NCBI GenBank assembly: GCA_020353515.1
Contig: CP070695.1
Span: 737,065-801,064 of the forward strand
DNA length: 64,000 bases
Source of the DNA: Candidatus Heimdallarchaeota archaeon
GTDB lineage: Archaea; Asgardarchaeota; Heimdallarchaeia; Hodarchaeales; Hodarchaeaceae
Reading direction: 5' to 3'
Every line of letters begins with the position of its first letter. Position 1 is the stretch's first letter. This document shows, piece after piece, positions 54,071 through 63,138 of the stretch. The notes under the pieces are model-generated. The model did no database searches. It was not told where the DNA came from and worked only from the letters and a program-made list of their open reading frames with translations. The position numbers were made by a program, and so were the translations under genes.

Positions 54071-54577
54071 TTGAAGTCAAACATAAAGAAACGGTTTTCA
54101 ATGATTGATCCAATATATTTGAAAGCCCTGAAATCCCTGATTTACCGTTTAGAATCTTCAAATATTATATGGGGGGTTACAGGAAGTTTAAGCATGGCAT
54201 TACAAGGGGTTCCTGTTGTACCTAATGATATTGATATTCAAACAGATGAAAAAGGAGCATATGAAATTCAGAAACTCTTCAAAGACCATATAATAAAACC
54301 AATAAATTTTTCTGGTAATTCAATGATAAAATCTCATTTTGGAAGCATTAGGGTCTGTGACATACTGATAGAGATCATGGGAGGAGTCCAAAAGTTACTT
54401 CCAAATGGGTCTTGGGAACCAGCAGTTGATATACAGCCTCACCGTCAATTTATCAAGTTGAAAGGTATGCACATACCAGTATTATCTTTGAAATATGAAG
54501 AATCCGCCTATAGGAAATTGGGGCGAATTGAAAGAGCAGATCTTCTGAAAAAATATTTAGAAAATAAGAAAGGTTAA
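54071..54577 (+). CDS. Nucleotidyltransferase-fold protein
   Basis: This 168-residue protein has the minimal nucleotidyltransferase signature GVTGSLSMALQGVPVVPNDI split around GS and DID (about 35-55). A later segment, RKLGRIERADLLKKYL, is typical of small AbiEii- or MNT-like domains. Catalytic aspartates appear present in PNDIDIQTD. The TTG start directly follows the stop of the previous gene (TGA-TTG); ATG 54101 is an alternative. The substrate is unknown and no HEPN partner lies next to it. Confidence 0.7.
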   Translation: MKSNIKKRFSMIDPIYLKALKSLIYRLESSNIIWGVTGSLSMALQGVPVVPNDIDIQTDEKGAYEIQKLFKDHIIKPINFSGNSMIKSHFGSIRVCDILIEIMGGVQKLLPNGSWEPAVDIQPHRQFIKLKGMHIPVLSLKYEESAYRKLGRIERADLLKKYLENKKG

Positions 54578-54744
54578 TCAAATTACATATATTCGAATAT
54601 TGGGGTTTTATTCTTGATCCTACAGAGAAAAGTGGTGTGTCTATCCTTTTCTAAGGATCCTTATTGACTCTCTAGCATATCTCGTCCAATTGGAATTAGA
54701 GCTGATCTTTAATGATTTTACTTAAGTTGTAAAATTTAATTTCA
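54578..54744. other. Convergent spacer
   Basis: The short spacer between the nucleotidyltransferase gene and the minus-strand zinc-ribbon gene has T-rich tracts suitable for termination on both strands. No gene is visible. Confidence 0.3.
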
Positions 54745-54957
54745 TCAGGCAATTAATCTTCGAGGAATATAACCGCTAAGCTTCCTATTACGAGGAATAC
54801 GAGAAGCAAAAGCATCCATTCCACATTCAGAACACTTTAAGCGAAGCATAAGATGATTAACAATTGCAGAAAGGCTATGAATGTGACACCAGGGGCAAAC
54901 TAACTCCATTTCTGCTCGTGATTGAACCTCTGAATCCTCTACCATTTCAATAGTCAT
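54745..54957 (-). CDS. Small zinc-ribbon protein
   Basis: This 70-residue protein has one zinc ribbon (VCPWCHIH at about 20-27, LKCSECGMD at about 40-48) and a basic C terminus. ATG 54957 is preferred over ATG 54963 because the very strong AAAGGAGG at 54966-54973 is spaced 8 bases from it but only about 2 from the other. Its role is unknown; many such proteins bind RNA or DNA. Confidence 0.65.
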   Translation of the reverse strand: MTIEMVEDSEVQSRAEMELVCPWCHIHSLSAIVNHLMLRLKCSECGMDAFASRIPRNRKLSGYIPRRLIA

Positions 54958-55051
54958 AGGCATAACCTCCTTTCTTTTTTTAATTGGTTAATATCAACGA
55001 AAAATTTTTCTAGTTCTGGAATATTCAAGATATTGAAATTCAACAGATTAA

Positions 55052-55507
55052 CTATGAGATATATTCGTAAATTCGTTCCTCTTTAAGTAATTTGGAGACT
55101 TCTGAAACACCTTGGAATTTTTTTAAATGTAAAATGAAATTATTTAAGTCTTGTAAGTTCTTAGAAAGAACCTCAAGCATAAACAAATTTTGGTCACTGG
55201 CTCGATAGAGAGAGAGAAGTCTACTGTTACTTGTCCCTGCTTTTGACGGTAAATCCTCTATTTGGATATAATTATCATAACTAGGTTCTAGTCGAAATGT
55301 AATAATCGCTTGAATTTCATATCCAAGATTTTCGGGGAATGTAACAACTCTGAAACCATTGATTATCCCTTTCTTCTGCAGTCGTTTAATACGATTCCTA
55401 ACTGTACCTTCAGTTTTTTGAATAGACTTAGCAATATCAGTAAATTTAGTTCTACCGTTTTGATCCAGAATTTCTAGAATTTTCCTATCAATTTCATCAT
55501 GATACAT
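55052..55507 (-). CDS. Lrp/AsnC-family transcription regulator
   Basis: This 151-residue regulator has an N-terminal helix-turn-helix (IDRKILEILDQNGR, then FTDIAKSIQKTEGTVRNRIKRL read as two helices, about 6-45) and a C-terminal RAM-like ligand-binding domain (about 65-145). The residues that bind amino acids in Lrp are not clearly conserved. It is a single gene with its own promoter in the spacer upstream of the response regulator. Confidence 0.92.
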   Translation of the reverse strand: MYHDEIDRKILEILDQNGRTKFTDIAKSIQKTEGTVRNRIKRLQKKGIINGFRVVTFPENLGYEIQAIITFRLEPSYDNYIQIEDLPSKAGTSNSRLLSLYRASDQNLFMLEVLSKNLQDLNNFILHLKKFQGVSEVSKLLKEERIYEYIS

Positions 55508-55800
55508 AGAGTTTCCTCCACATTTCTTTCACGATTTTGTCTCTATGGTTAACAGTAAAATTAGATTGAACTTTCTTAAGTTATTATGTTAATTACGATT
55601 AACGAAATATTGTATTCAAGAAGAACAACTCAAATTGAGTTGAGATAAAATAATTCAAATCACGTAAGAATATAATATTCAGATCAACACTTCAAATGAT
55701 ATTATATAGAAATTTGATATTAATAGTGTTGGTTCATTCTAACTATCAGATCGAATAAGATGATGAAGCTGAATTACTTTTACAATAGGAAAACATTACT
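55508..55800. other. Divergent regulatory spacer
   Basis: This AT-rich spacer lies between the Lrp/AsnC gene and the divergent response-regulator gene and must hold both promoters. No RNA gene or repeat was recognised. Confidence 0.35.
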
Positions 55801-56946
55801 ATGAGGATATTAATTGTTGACGATAATACAACTTTCTTGGAGACAATGAGTAGGATTTTACTTTTAGATCAACACGAAATTTCTACTGCAACTTCAGCGG
55901 AGGAAGCTTTAAAGTTGATTGTGAAAGAAAATTTCGATCTACTTTTAACGGATTTAAAGATGGGAGAATTATCAGGTATTGATTTAATTAAAGAGATCAG
56001 AGGAAAAGGTATCAATTTAATAAGTATAGTAATAACTGGATATGGAAGTATTGATTCAGCTGTAGAGGCTATGAAAACTGGTGCTTATGATTATATCTTG
56101 AAACCATTTGAATTTTCACCTTTAAGAGAAAAAATAGAAGAAGTACAGGAAGAAGTGAGACTAAGGAACAGATTTTCCTTTTCTCCATTTGTGAATCAGC
56201 AAAGCTTACCCGATTTTACAATAGAGAGTACCATCGATGAGTATGAACATCCTTTCTTAGTCATTTCTAATGAAGATCCCCAAAAGATTACTAATGAATA
56301 TAAAATTGAAAATGCGTTAAAAATATTTCTAGGTTTCATTAAAGGAGACAATATAATTCCTCCAACAAAGCTACACCTTTTGAAACATCAAATTGAAGAA
56401 TTTATCATAACAAGAGGGAAAGGAACCATTATTTTTAAGGGGATAGAAGAACTTTACCGAGTTCACAATTGGAGTCACTTTAAAGGATTCATAGATGAAT
56501 TAAATCAGCAAATAATGGCATCAAATTTCTCTCTTATTTTCTTGATTGATGAAAATGATCATGCAGTATATCATCCATTGATTCATGATACTCTCTCATT
56601 ACTTTCAAGTCACACATTTAATAGTATAATTAATCTAATTTCACATCCTTTAAGGAAAGATATCATAAATCTATTGAAACCTCATTCTAAGTTAAATTTT
56701 AATAAAATAATCGAAGAATTACAAATCAAAAGTTCCTCCTCCTTTGCCTTTCACATGAAGAAATTGGTTGAGGAGAATATTTTAGAAAAAGAAGATAATC
56801 TATATTGTCTAACACAACGAGGGAATTACTTGGCTGAAATCATATTCATCTTAGAAAAAATTGGATTTGTCGATCCAGGATCGAAAATAAGAATTTTTAA
56901 TCATATTAGAAAAACAACAAAGGTCGAAACCTCTAAAGAATCATAA
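55801..56946 (+). CDS. Response regulator: REC, DUF835-like, winged helix
   Basis: This 381-residue protein has a receiver domain (1-120) with phospho-acceptor D51 in LLTDLKMG, a T/S switch in VITGYGS and K101 in ILKPFEF. A middle DUF835-like domain (about 145-275: FLVISNEDPQKI, GKGTIIFKGIEEL, LIFLIDEND) follows, then a C-terminal ArsR-like winged helix (about 285-360: ISHPLRKDIINLL, SSSFAFHMKKL). This layout is known from archaeal signalling proteins. It is the likely partner of the kinase 139 bases downstream. Confidence 0.9.
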   Translation: MRILIVDDNTTFLETMSRILLLDQHEISTATSAEEALKLIVKENFDLLLTDLKMGELSGIDLIKEIRGKGINLISIVITGYGSIDSAVEAMKTGAYDYILKPFEFSPLREKIEEVQEEVRLRNRFSFSPFVNQQSLPDFTIESTIDEYEHPFLVISNEDPQKITNEYKIENALKIFLGFIKGDNIIPPTKLHLLKHQIEEFIITRGKGTIIFKGIEELYRVHNWSHFKGFIDELNQQIMASNFSLIFLIDENDHAVYHPLIHDTLSLLSSHTFNSIINLISHPLRKDIINLLKPHSKLNFNKIIEELQIKSSSSFAFHMKKLVEENILEKEDNLYCLTQRGNYLAEIIFILEKIGFVDPGSKIRIFNHIRKTTKVETSKES

Positions 56947-57085
56947 TTTAAACCTAGACCTCTTCTTTTAGATAAAATCATTATTGTTTGTCCATATTAT
57001 ATTATTGAGTTGGACAGATGTAATTTTTATTAGACTCATAAAATTGCAAATTTAATGAATCTGAGTTGACTGATTATAGAAAAAA

Positions 57086-58957
57086 TTGGAGGAGTATAAC
57101 CTGATAAGAGATTATCAGCATACAAAATTGATAGATTCTCTTGATTATCCTTTTTATATCATTGATGTTTCTGACTACACCCTTAAACTATGTAACTCGA
57201 CAGCTAAAACGATTTTTGGTGATTATAAATCCACAGACACATGTTATTCTCTCACCCATGGGAGAAAAACACCATGTACAGGCGAAGAACACCCTTGTCC
57301 TCTAAAATTAGTGAAAAAAAAGAAAAAACCAGTTACAATTGAACATGTACACCTGGATACTGAGGGAAAAATGAGAGTTTATGAAATTCATTGTCATCCA
57401 ATATTTGACGAAAATGGAACAATTAAACAAGCAATTGAATATACACTGGACATTACTGAACGAAAAAAAGTTGAAAGGTCTTTACAGAGATCAAAGGAAA
57501 ATTTAAATCAAACAAATCAGTTACTTGAACAAATTTTAAACACCACAGATATATTGATCGCCTTTATGGATCCACAGTTCAACTTTGTTAAGGTAAATCG
57601 TGCATATGCTCGAGCTGATGATCAAGAACCTGAATTTTTCCCTGGTCGAAATCATTTCGATTTGTACCCTAATAAAGAAAATGAAAAGATCTTCAATCGG
57701 GTAGTTAAGCAAAAGGAACCATATTTTACCATTGCAAAAGCTTTTAGCTATGAAGAACATCCTGAAAGAGGAGTTTCTTATTGGGACTGGAGTTTGATCC
57801 CAATCTTTGATCTTAATAATATAGTAATGGGATTAGTTTTGACCTTACAAGATGTTACTGATCGTGTAAGAATGGAAAAAGCATTAAAACAGTCAGAAAA
57901 GAAATTCAAGAGTATAACAGAACTAGCACACGAAATTATTATGAGGATTAAACCTGATGGAAAATGTACTTATATTAATAGATCAGGAGTAGAATTCTTT
58001 GGAAAACTCAAGAAAGAGATATTACAAGATAATATTTTAAATTTTGTACACGCTAATGACCTAAGGAAGATGAAATTATTTTTAAAACGAGTTACGAGGG
58101 ATATAGACCACATTGAGGAAACAATAATCAACTTTATAGTGCCTATAGGAGTAAGAGTAATTGAATGGAACGCTTCTCCGATTATTGATGATTCTAGGAA
58201 TGTGGTTGAAGTTCAGCTGAGTGGTAGAGACATTACAGAACTTCAAGAAGAATTAATTGAAATTAATAAGCTAGCAGCAGTAGGACAGCTCGCTGCAGGA
58301 GTTGCTCATGAAATAAATTCACCTTTAGCAAACATTACACTCAAAGCTGAATATTTATTGAATGTTATTAACCAAGAAGCTTCAACTCTCGAAAAAAGCT
58401 TATTAGACAGGGAACTTGTAAGTATAAAGAATGAAGTAAAAATGTGCTCTAAGATTGTAACAGAACTTCTACAATTTTCAAGGAAAATATACCTTACTCC
58501 AACTAATTTTAAAGTTAAACCTCTCATATCAAAGCTTCTTAGTTCTCCATCCATAAACTTTAGAATAATCGAAAAGAAAATAAGTGTTAATCTACAAATC
58601 AAAGAAGATCTTGAAGCTATTGGTGATAAAGCTTTACTATCTCAAGTATTTCAAAATATAATCAACAATTCAATAGATGCAATGGAGAATATCAAGGTCA
58701 AACCTCGAATTACTATCGCAGTTGTCAAGAAAGGGAATATACTTGAAATTAAAATGACAGATAATGGGATTGGTATTAAAAAAATAAATTTAACCAGAGT
58801 ATTTGAACCCTTCTTTTCAACCAAACCGTTAGGAAAAGGTACAGGCCTGGGATTATCCATCTGTAGGGGGATAATAGAAAAACATAAAGGAAAAATCAAA
58901 ATTAAGAGTACCTATGGACATGGAACCGAAATTCTAATAACAATACCAAATTGTTGA
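57086..58957 (+). CDS. PAS-domain sensor histidine kinase with Cys-rich PAS
   Basis: This 623-residue soluble kinase has three PAS domains (about 15-130, 150-270 and 275-390), HisKA with H408 in AAGVAHEINSPLA, and HATPase with NNSIDAM, DNGIG and GKGTGLGLSI. The first PAS holds a cysteine cluster (CYSLTHGRKTPCTGEEHPC) that could bind Fe-S or heme or sense redox. The start is uncertain: TTG 57086 is used here, but GGAGG (57088-57092) is ideally spaced to a CTG at 57101. It probably phosphorylates the upstream response regulator. Confidence 0.9.
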   Translation: MEEYNLIRDYQHTKLIDSLDYPFYIIDVSDYTLKLCNSTAKTIFGDYKSTDTCYSLTHGRKTPCTGEEHPCPLKLVKKKKKPVTIEHVHLDTEGKMRVYEIHCHPIFDENGTIKQAIEYTLDITERKKVERSLQRSKENLNQTNQLLEQILNTTDILIAFMDPQFNFVKVNRAYARADDQEPEFFPGRNHFDLYPNKENEKIFNRVVKQKEPYFTIAKAFSYEEHPERGVSYWDWSLIPIFDLNNIVMGLVLTLQDVTDRVRMEKALKQSEKKFKSITELAHEIIMRIKPDGKCTYINRSGVEFFGKLKKEILQDNILNFVHANDLRKMKLFLKRVTRDIDHIEETIINFIVPIGVRVIEWNASPIIDDSRNVVEVQLSGRDITELQEELIEINKLAAVGQLAAGVAHEINSPLANITLKAEYLLNVINQEASTLEKSLLDRELVSIKNEVKMCSKIVTELLQFSRKIYLTPTNFKVKPLISKLLSSPSINFRIIEKKISVNLQIKEDLEAIGDKALLSQVFQNIINNSIDAMENIKVKPRITIAVVKKGNILEIKMTDNGIGIKKINLTRVFEPFFSTKPLGKGTGLGLSICRGIIEKHKGKIKIKSTYGHGTEILITIPNC

Positions 58958-59041
58958 TCCTCGGCAGGCTACACCACTCAGACATTAGAATAATGTCCGT
59001 ATAGTAGTATCTTATACATACGTCATTGATAAATAATCCAA

Positions 59042-59281
59042 TTATCCATTATTGACATATTTTGAGCGTGTATAAATTATTCGATAATTGTCACAGTCCG
59101 CTTTAAAACATTCAGCACATCCTTCCATTTCCCCTGGGACTACAGGTTCAACACGTACTTCTTGATCTAATGATTCATACAATTCAACATATTCGTTTAC
59201 ACGATTTTCTTCAATGGTAAACTTTTTCTCCCATCCTTCTTCCTCCAATCGCGATTTTTTCATTTTTTTCTGGTTTTTCAA
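59042..59281 (-). CDS. Small Cys-containing protein at the end of the bzd-like operon
   Basis: This 79-residue protein has a basic N terminus (Lys-rich), an acidic middle and a C-terminal CAECFKADC cluster followed by NYRIIYTRS. The three cysteines could hold a metal or cluster. It lies 32 bases after the 841-residue oxidoreductase on the same strand, so it is probably the last gene of that operon. The start is TTG 59281 or ATG 59263. No family was recognised. Confidence 0.55.
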   Translation of the reverse strand: MKNQKKMKKSRLEEEGWEKKFTIEENRVNEYVELYESLDQEVRVEPVVPGEMEGCAECFKADCDNYRIIYTRSKYVNNG

Positions 59282-59313
59282 GATTACATTAATCTTCCTA
59301 CACAGTTGGTTGA

Positions 59314-61839
59314 TTAAAAGAGATCATCATCCAAATCTTCATTACTTTCTGGCATTTTCCCAAATTTCTGCATGAATTGTTGAAGTAACTCACTCTCTTT
59401 CTTTGTGTACATAGGATCTTCTTCAAAACCAAAGAATTGGGCTTTTTCATTAGTGTTCAGCTGCTCTGTCAATGCTTGACAAAGATGGGGAGTTCCTTGA
59501 ATGAAAATTATGTGCTTATCTTCATCAAGAAGCTGAAAAGCACCTTCAATATCTGGAACTTTCTGAATATTTTCAAGTGTAAATTCTTGCCATTTTTCTG
59601 GTGGTAGATGTATTGGTGAAAAGTGCAAACGACTATCACATCTGAGACATCGTTTCGCTTCCTCCATCGCTAAACTTTCATTCAGGCCTAGTTCTATTTC
59701 GTTAAAACTAGTAGTACGGTCATTGAGGGGTAAACATGGCATCTGAACCCTGGAATTGTCAAAGAAATCCTCATCTTGACCTAACCAAGGATTTGAAGTA
59801 TCTTGCTCAGTTAATTCTTCTTCAATATTACCGTTGCCTCCCAAATATTTATCGATGGATATTGCGGCGTTACGTCCCATTTCAATAGCTTCTACAACTG
59901 ATAAGGGCCCCTTTATCACTTCTCCCCCTGCAAAAATTCCTGCAACATTTGTAGAAAGATCTCCATCATTCACATTGATTAATCCTGATGGCGTTATTTG
60001 AACTGATATTTCTTCTCCTAAAATAAATAAATCAGGACTTTGACCTATTGCCATAATTACCATGTCAGTTTCAACAGTCTTTAGTTTTGAATCATCAAAA
60101 GTTGGATTGAATCTCCCTTTCTCATCAAAAACATTTGTACACTGAACTAGTTCCGCTTTTTCTACTTTATCCGTACCAATAATTTTATTGGGGCCCCATG
60201 AACAATGAATAGTAATATTTTCATCTAATACTTCTTGAATCTCCCATTCATGAGCAGGCATCTCTTCTCGTGATTCAAGACACGCTACTTGGACTTCACT
60301 AGCACCTAACCTGAGTGCAATTAATGCAACATCCATTGCAACCCCACCACCTCCAATAACTAGAACTTTTTCTTCAACTTGTACTTCCTTTCCTTTTGTT
60401 ACATCCTTTAAGAATTCTAATCCCCAAAGAACTCCTTTAAGTTCTACTCCTTCGATTTTAATTTTCTTAGCTTGTTGTGCTCCAATAGATATAAAAATTG
60501 CTTCATATTCTCTTTGTAGATCATTAATAGTTAATTCAAGTCCCACTGAAACATTAGTTTTGAATTTAACTCCCGCATCACTTATATGTTTAAGATCCTT
60601 GTCAAATATTTCTCGTGGTAATCGATATTCTGGAATCCCTTGCCTTAGCATTCCTCCTAATTCTGAGCTTTCATCAAAAACAACAGTAGAGTGGCCATTT
60701 CTAGCTAAATAATAGGCTGTTGTGAGTCCTGTAGGGCCTGAACCAATTATAGCTACTTTTTTTCCAGTAGCTGGGGCTATCGTAACCTTTGATTGCCATA
60801 TTCCTGTATCATGCTCTAAAGCAAAACGCTTTAGTGCACAAATTGCAATTGGGTCATTCAACTGACCCCGACGGCATTCTGTTTCACAAACATGAAAACA
60901 AACCCTTCCAAGGACAGAGGGAAGAGGAGTTTTCTCTCGAATCACTGCAGCAGCTTCTCCAAACTTACCTTCTGCAATCAATCTAATATAGCGGGGAACA
61001 TCAGTTCCTAATGGACAGGTGTTACGGCAAGGAACAAGTGCATTTTCACGTTCAGCCCATAAAATATCTTTGTCAGAAAGAGCTCCTGTAGGACATACTT
61101 CAACACATGCTCCACAAAATTTACATCCTGATTCTTTAAGTGTTTGTTTGATACTGCCTACGATCGTTTCACCATTTGAAAAAACAAATCCAAGGGCATT
61201 AACACCCCGAATATCCTGACAAACTCTGGCACAACGAGTACATCCTATACACAATTCAAAATTTCGTGTGAATAGGGGTTCGTTATCAAGAATTTGAATT
61301 CCTTGAGGTTTATAGCGTGGAGTATCGTCTCTTATCCCCACATATTCTGCTACTCTTTGTAATTCACACCTCCCAAACTCTGGACAACATCGTTCCTCCA
61401 CAGGAACATTTGTGGAGCATGGTTCACGACTGCACCCTTCCTTTTGAGCACAAGTTAAGCAAGCATGTGGGTGGTTGGCAAGTATTTTCATCATTCTTTC
61501 TTGTCTAAAATCGTGAATTTCTGGTAAATCAGTCTTAATAGTCATATTCTCTTGAATCATTGTGTTACATGATGTTACGAGTTCTTCAATACCTTCTATT
61601 TTGACTACACACAGTTGACATCCTTCATGTGTTTGCGATGCCAATGAATTATCATTATTATATTGAGTATCGCCCTGATATATTGATTCTACTGATTTTA
61701 AGTCTTGAGATGGTGGCAAATCAGGATGAGAACAAAGCCTAGGAATATAGATATCAGCTGCCTGTGCAGCCTCTAGGATTGTTATTCCTTTCTTCGTTTC
61801 AATTTTTGTATCATTGATAGTAATTGATGTTATTTCCAT
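59314..61839 (-). CDS. NAD(P)H:ferredoxin oxidoreductase, NuoG/GltD-like fusion
   Basis: This 841-residue flavo-iron-sulfur protein has an N-terminal [2Fe-2S] ferredoxin domain with a NuoG-type Cys pattern (about 1-110, CQLCVVKI), a His-Cys cluster zone (about 120-170) and two [4Fe-4S] motifs (CIGCTRCARVCQ at about 197, CKFCGACVEVCP at about 240). A GltD-type FAD/NAD part follows (CFHVCETEC; GSGPTGLTTAYYLARNGH at about 367; GGGGVAMDVALIALRLG). The C-terminal 100 residues are specific. It probably reduces the ferredoxin encoded upstream for the ATP-driven reductase. Confidence 0.9.
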   Translation of the reverse strand: MEITSITINDTKIETKKGITILEAAQAADIYIPRLCSHPDLPPSQDLKSVESIYQGDTQYNNDNSLASQTHEGCQLCVVKIEGIEELVTSCNTMIQENMTIKTDLPEIHDFRQERMMKILANHPHACLTCAQKEGCSREPCSTNVPVEERCCPEFGRCELQRVAEYVGIRDDTPRYKPQGIQILDNEPLFTRNFELCIGCTRCARVCQDIRGVNALGFVFSNGETIVGSIKQTLKESGCKFCGACVEVCPTGALSDKDILWAERENALVPCRNTCPLGTDVPRYIRLIAEGKFGEAAAVIREKTPLPSVLGRVCFHVCETECRRGQLNDPIAICALKRFALEHDTGIWQSKVTIAPATGKKVAIIGSGPTGLTTAYYLARNGHSTVVFDESSELGGMLRQGIPEYRLPREIFDKDLKHISDAGVKFKTNVSVGLELTINDLQREYEAIFISIGAQQAKKIKIEGVELKGVLWGLEFLKDVTKGKEVQVEEKVLVIGGGGVAMDVALIALRLGASEVQVACLESREEMPAHEWEIQEVLDENITIHCSWGPNKIIGTDKVEKAELVQCTNVFDEKGRFNPTFDDSKLKTVETDMVIMAIGQSPDLFILGEEISVQITPSGLINVNDGDLSTNVAGIFAGGEVIKGPLSVVEAIEMGRNAAISIDKYLGGNGNIEEELTEQDTSNPWLGQDEDFFDNSRVQMPCLPLNDRTTSFNEIELGLNESLAMEEAKRCLRCDSRLHFSPIHLPPEKWQEFTLENIQKVPDIEGAFQLLDEDKHIIFIQGTPHLCQALTEQLNTNEKAQFFGFEEDPMYTKKESELLQQFMQKFGKMPESNEDLDDDLF

Positions 61840-61918
61840 CTTTAGATTCTCCCAAGAGATGATATATCCACGGGATTAAATTTAAATCAAATTTTCCTAA
61901 TTTACGAGGAATTTTGAC

Positions 61919-62206
61919 TTACCAAGAGTGGGTTAAGGCCCCTGGTTCACAGGTTTGAACACAAGGTAGTGCTATTGGTTCACCAGTTGGTTTACATGGA
62001 GCACAAGAATATTTGATCTTCTTACGATGTTCCTCAGTAACCTTGGCAACAAGTTCTTCTGCTAAAGGATCCAGTTCATTTTCTACAACTTCGAGAACAC
62101 CCTCGGGGCAAACCTCAACGCATTTACTACAACCATCACACAGATCTGTGTCTACAGTGATGTAGTATTCTCCTGAACCATCTTTATATCCGTAATTAGC
62201 TTTCAT
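61919..62206 (-). CDS. Ferredoxin of the bzd-like operon
   Basis: This 95-residue protein has a classic [4Fe-4S] motif CDGCSKCVEVCP (about 23-34). A second, altered set (CAPCKPTG at about 68, then CVQTCEPGA at about 82) resembles the second cluster of bacterial ferredoxins with a long insertion. It would carry low-potential electrons to the ATPase subunits. It lies between the BcrA-type gene and the oxidoreductase, as expected for an electron-transfer partner. Confidence 0.9.
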   Translation of the reverse strand: MKANYGYKDGSGEYYITVDTDLCDGCSKCVEVCPEGVLEVVENELDPLAEELVAKVTEEHRKKIKYSCAPCKPTGEPIALPCVQTCEPGALTHSW

Positions 62207-62249
62207 TTCTCGATCTTTCCATAATTTAGCTTGAATAAAAACAAAAACA

Positions 62250-63134
62250 TTAACCAGCTTTCTTACGAGCTTTTTCTACTAATGCTTTCCCGAACAACGC
62301 ACCCCCAATCGCACCCGCGAGTTGTGGATCAACCTTTGGTTCAGGAGCAGTAATCTTTAATTCTTTTTCAATACGAGAAACAACACCAATATTTTTAGCA
62401 ATACCCCCAGTTATTGCAAAATCATTTTCTACTCCAAGGCGTTCTAAAAGAGTTACAACTCTATGAGCCATTGCGCCACAATAGGCAGCTAACACTCTCT
62501 CTTTGGTCCATCCTTTTCGAAGTAACGCTACTGCTTCAGATTTGGCAAAAACAACACATGTACTGCTTACTGGCTCTGGTTCATCATCTACTATAGACAT
62601 TTTTCCAACATCATTGATATGTACTTGCAATAAATCGGCAAAAACTTCCATTCCTCTTCCTGTTCCTGCTGCACATTTATCATTCATGAGGAATGCAGTA
62701 ACTTTACCACGATGATCACAGCGAATTGCTTTGCAATCTTGCCCACCCATATCGAGAACTGTTCTGATTGAGGGTCCATACATGAAATTAGCTCCTCTTG
62801 CATGACAAGCGATTTCAGTAATGGCTCGCTTTGCAAACGGAACATTTACACGTCCATAACCAGTTCCCACAGCGTACTCTATTTTATCTAAATCAAGTCC
62901 AGTTTCTTCAAGTGCCCAATTCATAGATCTATTGGCACTATCTGGACTATCACTTCCAGTTCTCATGTTTGCATAGCAATAGAGCTTTCCGTCAACCATG
63001 ACCACTGATTGCGTACTGACTGATCCAACATCAACCCCAGCTGATATAATATCACCATCTCTCCAATCTAAATCTGGGTTTGTCCAGCGTGATTCAGTCC
63101 ATCTCCAATATTCAGTACTTTCTGAGTTTGACAT
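62250..63134 (-). CDS. Benzoyl-CoA-reductase-type ATPase subunit (BcrA/BzdQ-like)
   Basis: This 294-residue ASKHA ATPase has phosphate 1 AGVDVGSVSTQS (about 32-43), the DMGGQDCKAIR segment (about 126), the cluster cysteines in KCAAGTGRGME (about 151) and SSTCVVFAKSE, and the adenosine motif ITGGIAKN. The YWRW N-terminal extension is typical of BcrA/BzdQ. It pairs with the 63139 gene to hydrolyse ATP and drive low-potential electron transfer. 2-Hydroxyacyl-CoA dehydratase activators are a possible alternative. Confidence 0.88.
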   Translation of the reverse strand: MSNSESTEYWRWTESRWTNPDLDWRDGDIISAGVDVGSVSTQSVVMVDGKLYCYANMRTGSDSPDSANRSMNWALEETGLDLDKIEYAVGTGYGRVNVPFAKRAITEIACHARGANFMYGPSIRTVLDMGGQDCKAIRCDHRGKVTAFLMNDKCAAGTGRGMEVFADLLQVHINDVGKMSIVDDEPEPVSSTCVVFAKSEAVALLRKGWTKERVLAAYCGAMAHRVVTLLERLGVENDFAITGGIAKNIGVVSRIEKELKITAPEPKVDPQLAGAIGGALFGKALVEKARKKAG

Positions 63135-63138
63135 TGTC

